A stretch of 64,000 nt of DNA from Mongoliibacter sp. (lineage in GTDB: Bacteria; Bacteroidota; Bacteroidia; Cytophagales; Cyclobacteriaceae), in contig NZ_REBN01000201.1 in NCBI RefSeq assembly GCF_007692705.1, positions 1 through 64,000 on the forward strand, in the 5' to 3' direction. The translations under genes were made by a program, and so were the position numbers. The notes below the pieces were generated by a model, which worked only from the letters and a program-made list of their open reading frames with translations, was not told the DNA's origin and did not search any database. The first letter of the stretch is position 1. Every line of letters starts with the position of its first letter. Positions 24,961 to 33,657 of this stretch are shown here, piece by piece.

Positions 24961-25632
24961 ATGATCATGGAAATGACAACAGCAAAAAAAGCATCAAAAG
25001 TAGATTATAGAGCAAAAATTATCCAAGGGTATATTGAATATGTTTTGGAGCATGGGCAAGAACCGCCTTCTGTATTCAAGTTTGCTAAAGACCTCAAAAT
25101 GAAAGAGGAAGATTTTTATTCCTATTTTACTTCTTTCGAGGGAATTAAGTCAGCTGTATGGACGAGACTTTTTGAAGAGACCTTGGGAAACCTGGAATCA
25201 CAAGAAGTGTTCAAGGAGTACAGTGCCAGAGAAAAACTATTAGGCTTTTTATTTACTTGGATAGAAGAACTTAAGAAAAACAGGTCATATCTTTTAGCAT
25301 CATATCAGAGTCAAAAGAATACTAAAGGTGTTTTGCCTATGGAAGTAAAAGCGTTCAGGGATAAATTCAAGGATTTTGCCAATGAAATTATTCTTGAAGG
25401 AAAAGAGACAGAGGAAATTGCCAATAGGCCATTGATTTCAGATAGATATGACGAAGCACTCTGGTTACAAGTGTGGTTTGTTTTCCAGTTTTGGTTAAAG
25501 GATACCTCTCCAGCATTTGAAAAAACAGATGCTGCGATAGAAAAATCTGTTAACCTTGCGTTTGACCTGATGGGAAAAAGTGCCCTAGATACCTTCGTAG
25601 ATTTTGCGAAGTTTTTATACCAAAATAAATAG
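24961..25632 (+). CDS. TetR-like regulator
   Basis: The first 60 residues resemble a TetR helix-turn-helix (RAKIIQGYIEYVLEHGQEPPS ... FAKDLKMKEEDFYSYFTSFEGI), with the FYSYF segment replacing the usual recognition-helix end YYHF. The rest is all-alpha and resembles a TetR C-terminal ligand domain. The length of 223 residues is normal. The Lys-rich start (MIMEMTTAKKASKVD) leaves the initiator Met uncertain by a few codons. The next gene, an ABC1-type kinase, begins five bases later, so the two are co-transcribed and this protein may regulate its own operon. The DNA-binding half is diverged, so a non-regulatory role is possible. Confidence 0.75.
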   Translation: MIMEMTTAKKASKVDYRAKIIQGYIEYVLEHGQEPPSVFKFAKDLKMKEEDFYSYFTSFEGIKSAVWTRLFEETLGNLESQEVFKEYSAREKLLGFLFTWIEELKKNRSYLLASYQSQKNTKGVLPMEVKAFRDKFKDFANEIILEGKETEEIANRPLISDRYDEALWLQVWFVFQFWLKDTSPAFEKTDAAIEKSVNLAFDLMGKSALDTFVDFAKFLYQNK

Positions 25633-25637
25633 GAATT

Positions 25638-26987
25638 GTGAAGGAGAATAAAGTTAAAGAACAAAGTAGTATCCCTGTATCAAAGGTACAAAGGGCAGCG
25701 AAATTTATAAGCACTGGAGCAAAAGTGGGTGGAAATTACGTGAAGCATTATGCTAAAAAAGTAGTTAATCCTTCCATGACAAAAGATGAATTGCATAACA
25801 ATAATGCAGAAGATATCTACAACTCTTTGAGTCAATTGAAAGGGTCAGCGCTTAAGGTAGCACAGATGATGTCTATGGATAAAAATATTTTACCAAGGGC
25901 GTATCAGGATAAGTTTACCATGGCACAGTATAGTGCACCGCCTCTTTCTTACCCTTTGGTGGTGAAAACTTTCCAAAAATATTTCGGAAGAACTCCGGAT
26001 ACCATGTTTGATACATTTACCAAATCTGCAGTAAATGCAGCCTCTATTGGTCAGGTGCATCAAGCAACGAAAGATGGAAAAAAACTGGCTGTAAAAATTC
26101 AGTACCCTGGTGTTGCTGATTCTGTCAGTTCCGACTTAAAATTGGTTAGGCCTTTTGCACTTCGTCTTTTGAACATGAACGAGAGGGAACTGGATCACTA
26201 CATGGAAGAGGTAGAAGGAAAGCTTCTAGAAGAGACTGATTATGAACTCGAGGTGCGTCGATCCAAAGAGATTTCTCAGGCTTGCAGTCATATTGAAAAC
26301 CTGAATTTTCCGGGTTATTATGAGGAAATGAGTGCTCAGAGAATCATTACCATGGACTGGATTGAAGGAAAGCATCTCAGAGAATGGTTGGAAACCAATC
26401 CAGACCAGAAAGATAAAGACAGGATAGGGCAGGCCTTATGGGATTTTTATCATCATCAGGTACATAATCTGCTGCAAGTACATGCAGATCCACATCCGGG
26501 GAATTTTATTATCCAAAATGACGGGAAATTGGGAATTATTGATTTTGGCTGTGTAAAAGTTATTCCGGAAGACTTTTATAAAGGTTACTTTTCTTTGATC
26601 AAAAAAGATCTTCTGATCAACGAAGAAGAGTTGAATCAAATCTTTTATGGCCTTGAGTTTATTAGTGATAAGGATACAGATGAAGAAAAAATATATTTTA
26701 AGAGTGTTTTCAAGGAAATGATTTCTTTGCTGGGAAAACCCTTTCATGTTTCTTCTTTTGACTTTTCTAATGATGAATATTTTGAGCAGATATTCAAGTT
26801 GGGAGATAGGATTTCAAACGATAAAATGTTTAAAAAATCCCGTCAGGCAAGAGGGTCCCGACATGGTTTGTATATTAACAGGACATATTTTGGACTTTAC
26901 AACCTACTCAATCAGCTTCAGGCGAATGTCAAAACCACCAAACCCGAGTGGCTTGAATCGCGGACTCCTGAAAAAGTTGAAAGTTAA
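25638..26987 (+). CDS. ABC1/UbiB/ADCK-type atypical kinase
   Basis: The start is a GTG (MKENK) with AGGA just upstream; no ATG occurs before residue 75. Family motifs appear in order: LKGSALKVAQMMSMD (the KxGQ helix, here KVAQ with Ala for Gly), the Ala-rich loop NAASIGQVHQA, LAVKIQYPGV (the VAIK-type Lys), VHADPHPGNF (catalytic loop) and LGIIDFGCV (DFG-type metal site). The length of 449 residues fits. UbiB relatives act in quinone biosynthesis or lipid/ATPase functions. Bacteroidota make menaquinone, so a ubiquinone role is unlikely. It is co-transcribed with the TetR-like gene and closed by a terminator. Confidence 0.92.
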   Translation: MKENKVKEQSSIPVSKVQRAAKFISTGAKVGGNYVKHYAKKVVNPSMTKDELHNNNAEDIYNSLSQLKGSALKVAQMMSMDKNILPRAYQDKFTMAQYSAPPLSYPLVVKTFQKYFGRTPDTMFDTFTKSAVNAASIGQVHQATKDGKKLAVKIQYPGVADSVSSDLKLVRPFALRLLNMNERELDHYMEEVEGKLLEETDYELEVRRSKEISQACSHIENLNFPGYYEEMSAQRIITMDWIEGKHLREWLETNPDQKDKDRIGQALWDFYHHQVHNLLQVHADPHPGNFIIQNDGKLGIIDFGCVKVIPEDFYKGYFSLIKKDLLINEEELNQIFYGLEFISDKDTDEEKIYFKSVFKEMISLLGKPFHVSSFDFSNDEYFEQIFKLGDRISNDKMFKKSRQARGSRHGLYINRTYFGLYNLLNQLQANVKTTKPEWLESRTPEKVES

Positions 26988-27021
26988 TAAAAACGCCTCC
27001 CGATCGGGAGGCGTTTTTTAT
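26988..27021. terminator. Bidirectional intrinsic terminator
   Basis: AAAACGCCTCCC-GATC-GGGAGGCGTTTTTT is a very strong perfect hairpin, with T-runs on both strands. It separates the ABC1 kinase gene from the convergent sugar-dehydrogenase gene. Confidence 0.92.
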
Positions 27022-27071
27022 TTCAAATTACCTCAACGCAAAAAGTATTGCAGAAAGAAGTCCCTGGAGGT

Positions 27072-28217
27072 TCACGAGCCTTTATAACTGATCCTGTATA
27101 TGCAGTTGGCCATATCGTCCGACACCATAAGGCTACCATCAGGCATTTCCATCACATCTACAGGCCTTCCCCATACATCTTGACTTTCATGGTCCAGCCA
27201 TCCCTCGGCAAAGACTTCTTCTTTTATAATGTTTTGCTTGTCATCCAAAACTACATTGGTTACCTGATAACCAATTTTCTTACTTCTGTTCCAGGAGCCA
27301 TGCTTTGCAATGAATATATTGTTTTTGTATTGGGAAGGAAATTGGCTTGCGGTATAAAAGCGCATACCTAGCGGAGCAACATGAGGACCTAATTTCAGGG
27401 CCGGAGCCGTATAAGCAGATTTGTCTTTACCTTTATTTCCAAACTCTGGATCTTTTACATCACCTGCATGCCAATAAGGATAGCCAAAGTGCATGCCTTT
27501 TTCAGGTGCATGATTAAGTTCACAATCCGGAATATCATCTCCCATCATATCTCGACCGTTATCGGTGAACCATAATTCTTTTGAATCGGGATGCCAAGCA
27601 AATCCTACAGTATTACGTACTCCGTGAGCAATAATTTCAGGCTGGATATTGCTTGAAGTGACGTCAATTCTTGTAATGCTTGCGAAAATCTCCTCTTCTG
27701 GATCACAGATATTACAAGGTGCTCCAACTGGCACATAGAGCATCCCATCTGGACCGAATGCGATGAATTTCCAACCATGATGAGCTTTGTCCGGGTATTT
27801 GTCAAATATCACATCATACTTTGGGTTGTCTAGGTTATTCACAATGTCTTTGAACCTCAATATACGGCTGACTTCTGCGACATATAAATCCCCATTTTTG
27901 AATGCAACACCATTTGGCATCCTAAGTCCTTCGGCTAACGTATATTTTTGATCTGCTTTTCCATCCCCGTTACTATCCCTGAGGGCATAGACGTTTTTAC
28001 CTTGCCTGTTTCCCACAAAAATAACCTTACCGTCATCGCTCATTGCAAGGGACCTGGCATCAGGTACATCTTCTGCCCAAACATTGATTTCAAAACCGGG
28101 CGGGAGTTTAATGGTCTCCAATTGGATATCATTATTTTTGTTCTGACCTGTGCAGGATATAGAGATCAGAATAAAAGCAAAGAAGAATAGCGTTTTACAA
28201 ATTTTATAGTTTTTCAT
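27072..28217 (-). CDS. PQQ-type sorbosone/glucose dehydrogenase-like lipoprotein
   Basis: The ORF track begins at a GTG (28223); the ATG six bases later gives a cleaner start. Residues 1-22 form a lipoprotein signal (FFFAFILISISC). The mature part is a six-bladed beta-propeller of the GSDH/sorbosone dehydrogenase type: IKLPPGFEINVWAEDVPDAR, LRMPNGVAFKNGDLYVAE, HHGWKFIAFGPDGMLYVPVG, HGVRNTVGFAWHPDSKELWF, ENGRD-like TDNGRDMMGDD and SWNRSKKIGYQV. The family usually binds PQQ and calcium and oxidises sugars in the periplasm. Whether this member is active is unproven. It is monocistronic on the - strand. Confidence 0.88.
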   Translation of the reverse strand: MKNYKICKTLFFFAFILISISCTGQNKNNDIQLETIKLPPGFEINVWAEDVPDARSLAMSDDGKVIFVGNRQGKNVYALRDSNGDGKADQKYTLAEGLRMPNGVAFKNGDLYVAEVSRILRFKDIVNNLDNPKYDVIFDKYPDKAHHGWKFIAFGPDGMLYVPVGAPCNICDPEEEIFASITRIDVTSSNIQPEIIAHGVRNTVGFAWHPDSKELWFTDNGRDMMGDDIPDCELNHAPEKGMHFGYPYWHAGDVKDPEFGNKGKDKSAYTAPALKLGPHVAPLGMRFYTASQFPSQYKNNIFIAKHGSWNRSKKIGYQVTNVVLDDKQNIIKEEVFAEGWLDHESQDVWGRPVDVMEMPDGSLMVSDDMANCIYRISYKGS

Positions 28218-28320
28218 TATCACTAACTTTTATGAATTAACTCAATTTACCCAATTTTTTAGCCTAACACACTTTCTAAGTAATAATTGTAGATAAATCC
28301 TTTATAAATGGGAGAATACT

Positions 28321-28328
28321 TATTTTTG
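28321..28328 (+). promoter_or_regulatory. Candidate -7 box of the ABC-F gene
   Basis: TATTTTTG matches TAnnTTTG exactly but ends only four bases before the ATG. Transcription from it would start at or just inside the start codon, giving a leaderless message. No TTG lies at the expected distance upstream, so this is weak. Confidence 0.3.
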
Positions 28329-28332
28329 CAGA

Positions 28333-30255
28333 ATGTTATCTATAAATAATCTCTCTTACTTCATTGGCGGCAGAGCATTGTACGAAAATGCCGCACTTCA
28401 TATCAAACCAAAAGATAAAATTGGACTCGTAGGATTAAATGGAACCGGGAAGTCTACACTTTTGAAAATCATCAATGGAGACTTTCAGCCAAGTTCAGGT
28501 GAAGTGCAAAAAGCCAAAGACTGCACCATAGGATTTTTGAATCAGGATATGTTATCCTATCAGTCAGAGGACCCTATTTTAGAGGTTGCCTTGGAGGCGT
28601 TTAAAGAAACCTTGGCGCTCCAGCAAGAGATAGATTTGGTTTTGAAACAAATGGAAACGGATTATTCGGAAGCTGTCATTGACAGGCTGGCTAAGCTTCA
28701 AGATAGGTTTGAAGCTAATGAAGGATATACGATCAAAGCTAAGGCAGAAGAGATCTTAGAAGGAATAGGTTTCAATACTGCCGATCTCATGCGTCCATTG
28801 AAGACTTTTTCGGGTGGTTGGAGAATGCGTGTTATGTTGGCGAAGCTTCTTTTGGAAAAACCATCATTGCTGATGCTTGATGAACCTACTAACCACTTGG
28901 ACTTACCTTCTATCCAATGGGTGGAAAATTATCTTAAAAATTACGAAGGAGCTGTAGTGGTGGTATCTCACGATCAGGAGTTTTTGGATAATTGCATAGA
29001 AACCACTGTAGAAGTATCTCATGGGACTTTGACTTCTTATTCTGGCAATTACTCTTTTTATAAAGAAGAGAAGAAAGAAAGGATGGAGATCCAGCAGAAT
29101 GCCTACGAAAATCAGCAACAAATGATCAAACAAACGGAAAAGTTTATCGAGCGTTTCCGGGCTAAAGCCACGAAATCCAATCAAGTCCAGTCAAGGGTAA
29201 AGGCACTTCAGCGTCTGGATAGGGTCAATGAAGTTGTAGACGATAATATTTCAGTGAATTTTAAGTTTAAGTTTTCTCAGAAATCAGGAAGGGATGTGGT
29301 TACTGTGGATCGTGTTTCCAAAGCCTATGGAGATCTAAAAATTCTCACCAACGCCTCTGCCAGAATTGAAAGAGGTGATAAAATCGCGTTGATTGGCGCA
29401 AATGGAAAAGGTAAGTCAACCTTATTGAGGATAATAAGTGGTACTGAAAAGGTAGATGGAAAAGTAATACACGGTCACAACGTGAAGAAATCATTTTATG
29501 CCCAACATCAATTAGAGGCTCTGAATGTAGATAATGAGATTTTACAGGAAATGGTGCAGGCCGGTTCAGGTAAAACAGAAACAGAGCTCAGGGGTGTTTT
29601 AGGATGTTTTCTTTTTTCAAATGATGATGTTTTCAAAAAAATAAAAGTATTGTCTGGAGGAGAGAAATCCAGGGTTGCACTGGCTAAAACCCTTATTTCT
29701 GAAGCAAATTTTTTATTGTTGGATGAGCCAACCAACCATTTGGATATGCAGTCTGTCAACATATTGATCCAAGCTATGGAACAGTATGAGGGTACATTTA
29801 TTACGGTATCTCATGACAGACATTTCATAAAAGGAGTAGCCAATAAGATTTGGTATATAGAAGATCAACAGGTAAAAGAGTACCTTGGAACCTATGAAGA
29901 GTATATTTATTGGAAATCTCAATTGAAAGAAGAGAAGGCCAATACAGCTGTTATACCAAAAGAAAAAAAAGAGCAGAAAAAGAAAAGACCTAATACTGAA
30001 GTAGACGAAGCTAGGAAGGAACTTAAGAAAAAAGAAACATTACTTTCCGATCTGGAGAATAAAATTCTTCAATTAGAAGAAATAAAAACTGAATTAGAAA
30101 AAGAAATGGCTGATCCCGACGTTTTCTCTGATACAGAAAAGCTTGAAAAGATTAATCAGAAATACCAGGATAAAAAGACCGATTTGGAAAAACTGAATCA
30201 GTCCTGGGAAAACTTAGTAGAAGAAATCAGCACCTTGGAAGAAATAGTATCATGA
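28333..30255 (+). CDS. ABC-F family ATPase (Uup/YkpA/EttA-like)
   Basis: This is a soluble tandem ABC protein of the translation-factor type. The first domain has Walker A GLNGTGKST and signature FSGGWRMRV with LLMLDEPTNHLD. The second has GANGKGKST, LSGGEKSRV and LLLDEPTNHLD. The linker between them (about residues 240-320) is charged and helical, as in ABC-F proteins that contact the ribosomal E/P site. The C-terminal 100 residues are a Lys/Glu-rich coiled coil, as in Uup and YdiF types. There are no membrane segments. The length is 640 residues. Its stop overlaps the start of the T9SS Plug gene (ATGA). Confidence 0.95.
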   Translation: MLSINNLSYFIGGRALYENAALHIKPKDKIGLVGLNGTGKSTLLKIINGDFQPSSGEVQKAKDCTIGFLNQDMLSYQSEDPILEVALEAFKETLALQQEIDLVLKQMETDYSEAVIDRLAKLQDRFEANEGYTIKAKAEEILEGIGFNTADLMRPLKTFSGGWRMRVMLAKLLLEKPSLLMLDEPTNHLDLPSIQWVENYLKNYEGAVVVVSHDQEFLDNCIETTVEVSHGTLTSYSGNYSFYKEEKKERMEIQQNAYENQQQMIKQTEKFIERFRAKATKSNQVQSRVKALQRLDRVNEVVDDNISVNFKFKFSQKSGRDVVTVDRVSKAYGDLKILTNASARIERGDKIALIGANGKGKSTLLRIISGTEKVDGKVIHGHNVKKSFYAQHQLEALNVDNEILQEMVQAGSGKTETELRGVLGCFLFSNDDVFKKIKVLSGGEKSRVALAKTLISEANFLLLDEPTNHLDMQSVNILIQAMEQYEGTFITVSHDRHFIKGVANKIWYIEDQQVKEYLGTYEEYIYWKSQLKEEKANTAVIPKEKKEQKKKRPNTEVDEARKELKKKETLLSDLENKILQLEEIKTELEKEMADPDVFSDTEKLEKINQKYQDKKTDLEKLNQSWENLVEEISTLEEIVS

Positions 30256-31529
30256 AGATAAAAGCAATGAGAATTCTTATATTTTTGATAATTGTTAACA
30301 TTTGTCATATTACCCAGGCTCAGGAAGCCTATTATGATAAGGTTTTTGAAGAAAATATCCAGTCAGTAAGATTGTTTCCCCGGTCGGGTGACTTTGCTGC
30401 TCAGATGAATTCTCCTGTAATTGAGCTTAATAGTGGTGTGCCCTTAAACCTCACTTTTGATGACTTGGCATATGATCCTGATATGTATTCTGCAAAGATC
30501 ATTCACTGTAATTTTGATTGGACTCCTTCAGACCTTAAGGAAAATGAATATCTCAATCAATACAATGAGTTTAATGTCCTGGATTATGACTATTCCATTG
30601 ATACACGAATCCCTTATATCCATTATAATTTTGTGTTGCCTCCTGTCACCAAAACTGGAAATTATGTAGTGAAAGTATATAGGGGAAGAGATCAAAATCA
30701 ACCTATTATTACCAAGAGGTATATGGTCTATCAAAAAGCCGTCACACTTGCAGCAAGGATAGTACCTCCAAGCCAATCCGAGAACAGAAGAAAGGTGCAG
30801 CAAATCAATGTGAATGTGAATTATAAAGGCAGAGAGCTTTTTGATCCCAGAAATAACATGAAGGTACTGATCCGGCAAAATCAAAGATGGGACAATGTAA
30901 AGATTCTTGGAAACCCAACTATGCTAAGAGAGGATACCAAAATGATAGAATATAACCTTTTTGATGGCAGTAATGCCTTCATGGGAGGGAATGAGTTTAG
31001 ATTTTTGGATTTGAGATTTGTCAGGGCCCGAGGTATGAACGTGAAGTCAGTCCGAATGGAAGAGGATGTAGTTTACGCTGAAGCAGGGGTTGATAAGCCT
31101 AGGCCTGACGGTGTGTATTCAGAGTACTTGGATATGAATGGGCAGTATGCTATCATGAATTTGGAAAGACAAAACCATGAAAGGGAAAGCGAGTATATTG
31201 TAACCACTTTTTACCTTGATGCAGAAGGAGTCTCGGAGCAGCCATACTTGATAGGGTCTTTGACTTCTTGGGGTTTTTCGCCAGATGCCAAGATGAAATT
31301 GAATCCCAGTACCAACAAGTATGAAACGACACTGATCCTAAAACAGGGTTGGTATGATTACCAATATGCATACAAGACCGATATGGGATGGGATAAGACC
31401 CCAATAGAGGGGAGTTATTTCGAAACAGAAAATGAATACGAAGTATTTATTTATTATAGAGATATGGGCTCAAGATATGATGAACTCGTGAGTTACTTCA
31501 ACCTGAACCCTAATAAGAGAAGACTTTAA
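30252..31529 (+). CDS. DUF5103 / type IX secretion system Plug-domain protein
   Basis: The N-terminus MKIKAMRILIFLIIVNICHITQAQ is a signal peptide. The body (VRLFPRSGDFAAQMNSPVIEL, IIHCNFDW, GNYVVKVYRGRD, SLTSWGFSPDAKMKLNPSTN) matches my memory of the DUF5103 family, whose Flavobacterium member is the Plug protein that closes the SprA translocon of the type IX secretion system. The length of 425 residues is typical. The ATG overlaps the ABC-F stop by four bases, so the two genes are translationally coupled, and a strong terminator follows. Its presence implies a T9SS elsewhere in the genome. A second candidate start is the Met at residue 6. Confidence 0.88.
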   Translation: MKIKAMRILIFLIIVNICHITQAQEAYYDKVFEENIQSVRLFPRSGDFAAQMNSPVIELNSGVPLNLTFDDLAYDPDMYSAKIIHCNFDWTPSDLKENEYLNQYNEFNVLDYDYSIDTRIPYIHYNFVLPPVTKTGNYVVKVYRGRDQNQPIITKRYMVYQKAVTLAARIVPPSQSENRRKVQQINVNVNYKGRELFDPRNNMKVLIRQNQRWDNVKILGNPTMLREDTKMIEYNLFDGSNAFMGGNEFRFLDLRFVRARGMNVKSVRMEEDVVYAEAGVDKPRPDGVYSEYLDMNGQYAIMNLERQNHERESEYIVTTFYLDAEGVSEQPYLIGSLTSWGFSPDAKMKLNPSTNKYETTLILKQGWYDYQYAYKTDMGWDKTPIEGSYFETENEYEVFIYYRDMGSRYDELVSYFNLNPNKRRL

Positions 31530-31531
31530 AC

Positions 31532-31567
31532 AAAAAAAGCCGATCCATCTGGATCGGCTTTTTTTTA
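31532..31567. terminator. Bidirectional intrinsic terminator
   Basis: AAAAAAGCCGATCC-ATCT-GGATCGGCTTTTTTTT separates the Plug gene from the convergent cas6-like gene. The last T's overlap the cas6-like stop codon region. Confidence 0.92.
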
Positions 31568-32443
31568 ATTCTGTTCTTCAGTCTCGTCAGGATTCTGAGG
31601 TTTACTTCTTTCTCTATCCTGTTGCGATTTGTAAGGGACAAAACCCTCACGTTTGAATTTGTACGGCTCTGTTCTTTGGCTTGGGGCATGGTTAGCGAGG
31701 TCTAGCATTCCAAAACCTTTATGTGTAAAGGCACCAAGTCCACATTTAAATACAAAATCCTGTACTTCTGGAGCGGCATAAAGTGTGAACGGAAGCGTGT
31801 AGCCCCTTACTTCATATTTCACGTCCATATCATAGACAGAATAGATTCTTGCAAATTTCTTTTGCTGTTCTCTCAGCTTATTTACATAATTCATATCAGG
31901 TACCACCTGGAATTTGTAAAAGGACTCCATTTGTTCCTGATTGTACCATCCTGATCTTTCCATTCTGGTCAAAGTAGATTCATATAACAAATCCGAAAAC
32001 TCATCTGTATCTGGATTGATGAATCGTTTACCTGACTCGTCATTGAATGTTGGAGTGAGAAGCACAAGTGGAGAAATACAAACAAATTTGTTTGAAGTTT
32101 CCAATTCCGGTTCAAATTCCTGCTCAGTGTACTCTGGAGAAATGATGAGGTTTCCCAACTCAATTTTTGGAGTAGCAAATACTTGCTCCAGTAAGTAGTC
32201 AATAAAATCTTCATTGGGTGATGAAAGCACTAAAGTGACTAAACTGGAATAGTAATGTAATCCACTTCTACTTACTTTGGTCTGACCTTTGAGACCAGAG
32301 AAGTTGAAGTAATTGTAGTTGAAAAACTCCTCACGTCCACCTTTTACGATCAACCCCTTTAGGAATTGCGCCAAGATGTACTGATGGTGAAATGGTAAAT
32401 AAGCACCTTTGTTTTTTAGGGAAAATATTAATCTTACTCTCAC
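31565..32443 (-). CDS. cas6: Orphan Cas6-type CRISPR endoribonuclease
   Basis: The N-terminus MRVRLIFSLKNKGAYLPFHHQYIL matches the ferredoxin-fold start of Cas6, where LP-h-HYxY precedes the helix with the catalytic His. The glycine-rich loop near the end, KCGLGAFTHKGFGMLDL, is the Cas6/RAMP signature. The 292 residues are slightly longer than usual because of a Gln/Glu/Arg-rich tail after residue 255. Cas6 cleaves CRISPR precursor RNA. No CRISPR repeat array and no other cas gene is in the 64 kb, so this is a stand-alone copy between ychF and a T9SS gene. It may process RNAs from a distant array or have been recruited to another RNA role. Confidence 0.82.
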   Translation of the reverse strand: MRVRLIFSLKNKGAYLPFHHQYILAQFLKGLIVKGGREEFFNYNYFNFSGLKGQTKVSRSGLHYYSSLVTLVLSSPNEDFIDYLLEQVFATPKIELGNLIISPEYTEQEFEPELETSNKFVCISPLVLLTPTFNDESGKRFINPDTDEFSDLLYESTLTRMERSGWYNQEQMESFYKFQVVPDMNYVNKLREQQKKFARIYSVYDMDVKYEVRGYTLPFTLYAAPEVQDFVFKCGLGAFTHKGFGMLDLANHAPSQRTEPYKFKREGFVPYKSQQDRERSKPQNPDETEEQN

Positions 32444-32516
32444 GGTATTAAAAATAAAATTTGAAACAATAATTAAACTATCTTAACTAATTATTCATTA
32501 TATAATCGTTATCAAG

Positions 32517-32524
32517 CAAAAGTA
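32517..32524 (-). promoter_or_regulatory. Candidate -7 box of the cas6-like gene
   Basis: On the - strand TACTTTTG matches TAnnTTTG exactly, about 75 bases before the cas6-like ATG and just after the ychF stop. No TTG stands at the expected -33 position, so support is partial. It suggests cas6 is transcribed separately from ychF. Confidence 0.35.
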
Positions 32525-32544
32525 CAAATATTTTTTAAAGTTTA

Positions 32545-33642
32545 TTATACATTAAACCTAAAATGCATAATATCCCCATCCTTTACGATGTATTCTTTGC
32601 CTTCAATCGCTATTTTTCCGTTTTCTCTACAAGCCGCCTCTGTTTTGAATTTTTCGTAGTCCGGTAATTTAATGACTTCTGCTTTGATAAACCCTCTTTC
32701 GAAGTCAGTATGAATCACGCCTGCAGCCTGAGGAGCTTTCCATCCTCTCTTTATTGTCCAAGCCCGTACTTCCTGAACCCCAGCCGTAAAATAAGTGATC
32801 AAGTTAAGTAATTTATATGCTCCCGAAATCAGTTTGTTAAGCCCACTTTCATCTAATCCATATTCTGAAAGGAATAATTCCTTTTCTTCAATATCATCAA
32901 ATTCTGCAATCTGGGATTCTATGGCAGCACAAAGTACAATAACTTCGGCATTTTCGTCTTTAACATTTTCTTTAAGCTGAGACACGTATTCATTTCCAGT
33001 CAGTATACTTCCTTCATCTACATTGGCTACGTATAGTACAGGCTTGATAGTTAAAAGGTGTAAATCCCTTACAGCTTCCAATTCTTCCTTTTCTACTTCG
33101 ATAGCTCTGGCATTTTTACCTGACTGGAGCCCGTCCTTGAATTTTAAAAGAGTTTCCAATTCCTTTCTGGCTTTGGCATCACCGGATTTTGCGATTTTTT
33201 CCAGTCTCGCTATTTTCTTATCTACAGACTCCAAGTCTTTTAGCTGAAGTTCAGTATCTATTACCTCTTTGTCAAAGACAGGATCTACACTTCCCGCCAC
33301 GTGAACGACATTGTCATCCTTAAAACACCTAATGACATGGACAATTGCATCTACTTCACGTATGTTTGCCAAAAACTTATTTCCCAGTCCCTCACCTTTA
33401 CTTGCGCCTTTTACCAATCCAGCAATATCGACAAATTCTATTACCGTGGGGATTACTTTATGTGGGTTTACTAGGGATTCTAATACCTTAAGTCGGTTGT
33501 CAGGTACTGTAACCACGCCCACATTTGGTTCTATAGTACAAAAAGGGAAATTAGCTGCTTCTGCTTTTGCACTGGAAAGTGCGTTGAATAGTGTTGATTT
33601 TCCTACGTTGGGTAAGCCAACGATACCGCATTGTAATGCCAT
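32545..33642 (-). CDS. ychF: Redox-regulated ATPase YchF (Obg-like)
   Basis: This ribosome-associated P-loop NTPase prefers ATP. It has a P-loop at GLPNVGKSTLFNAL (residues about 8-21), a G2/G3 region with FPFCTIEPNVGVV and VDIAGLVKGASKGEGLGN, and a NVDE motif in place of the GTP-specific NKxD. A coiled-coil insert follows (about 130-200), then a C-terminal TGS domain (FTAGVQEVRAWTIKRG, HTDFERGFIKAEV, YIVKDGDIMHFRFNV). The length of 365 residues is standard. It lies 15 bases after the AI-2E permease gene and is probably co-transcribed with it. Confidence 0.97.
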   Translation of the reverse strand: MALQCGIVGLPNVGKSTLFNALSSAKAEAANFPFCTIEPNVGVVTVPDNRLKVLESLVNPHKVIPTVIEFVDIAGLVKGASKGEGLGNKFLANIREVDAIVHVIRCFKDDNVVHVAGSVDPVFDKEVIDTELQLKDLESVDKKIARLEKIAKSGDAKARKELETLLKFKDGLQSGKNARAIEVEKEELEAVRDLHLLTIKPVLYVANVDEGSILTGNEYVSQLKENVKDENAEVIVLCAAIESQIAEFDDIEEKELFLSEYGLDESGLNKLISGAYKLLNLITYFTAGVQEVRAWTIKRGWKAPQAAGVIHTDFERGFIKAEVIKLPDYEKFKTEAACRENGKIAIEGKEYIVKDGDIMHFRFNV

Positions 33643-33657
33643 TGATGATGGTTTTTT

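Noticed and set aside
31565-32560. CRISPR array near the cas6-like gene
   Set aside because: No spaced repeats were found on either strand around the gene or elsewhere in the window.
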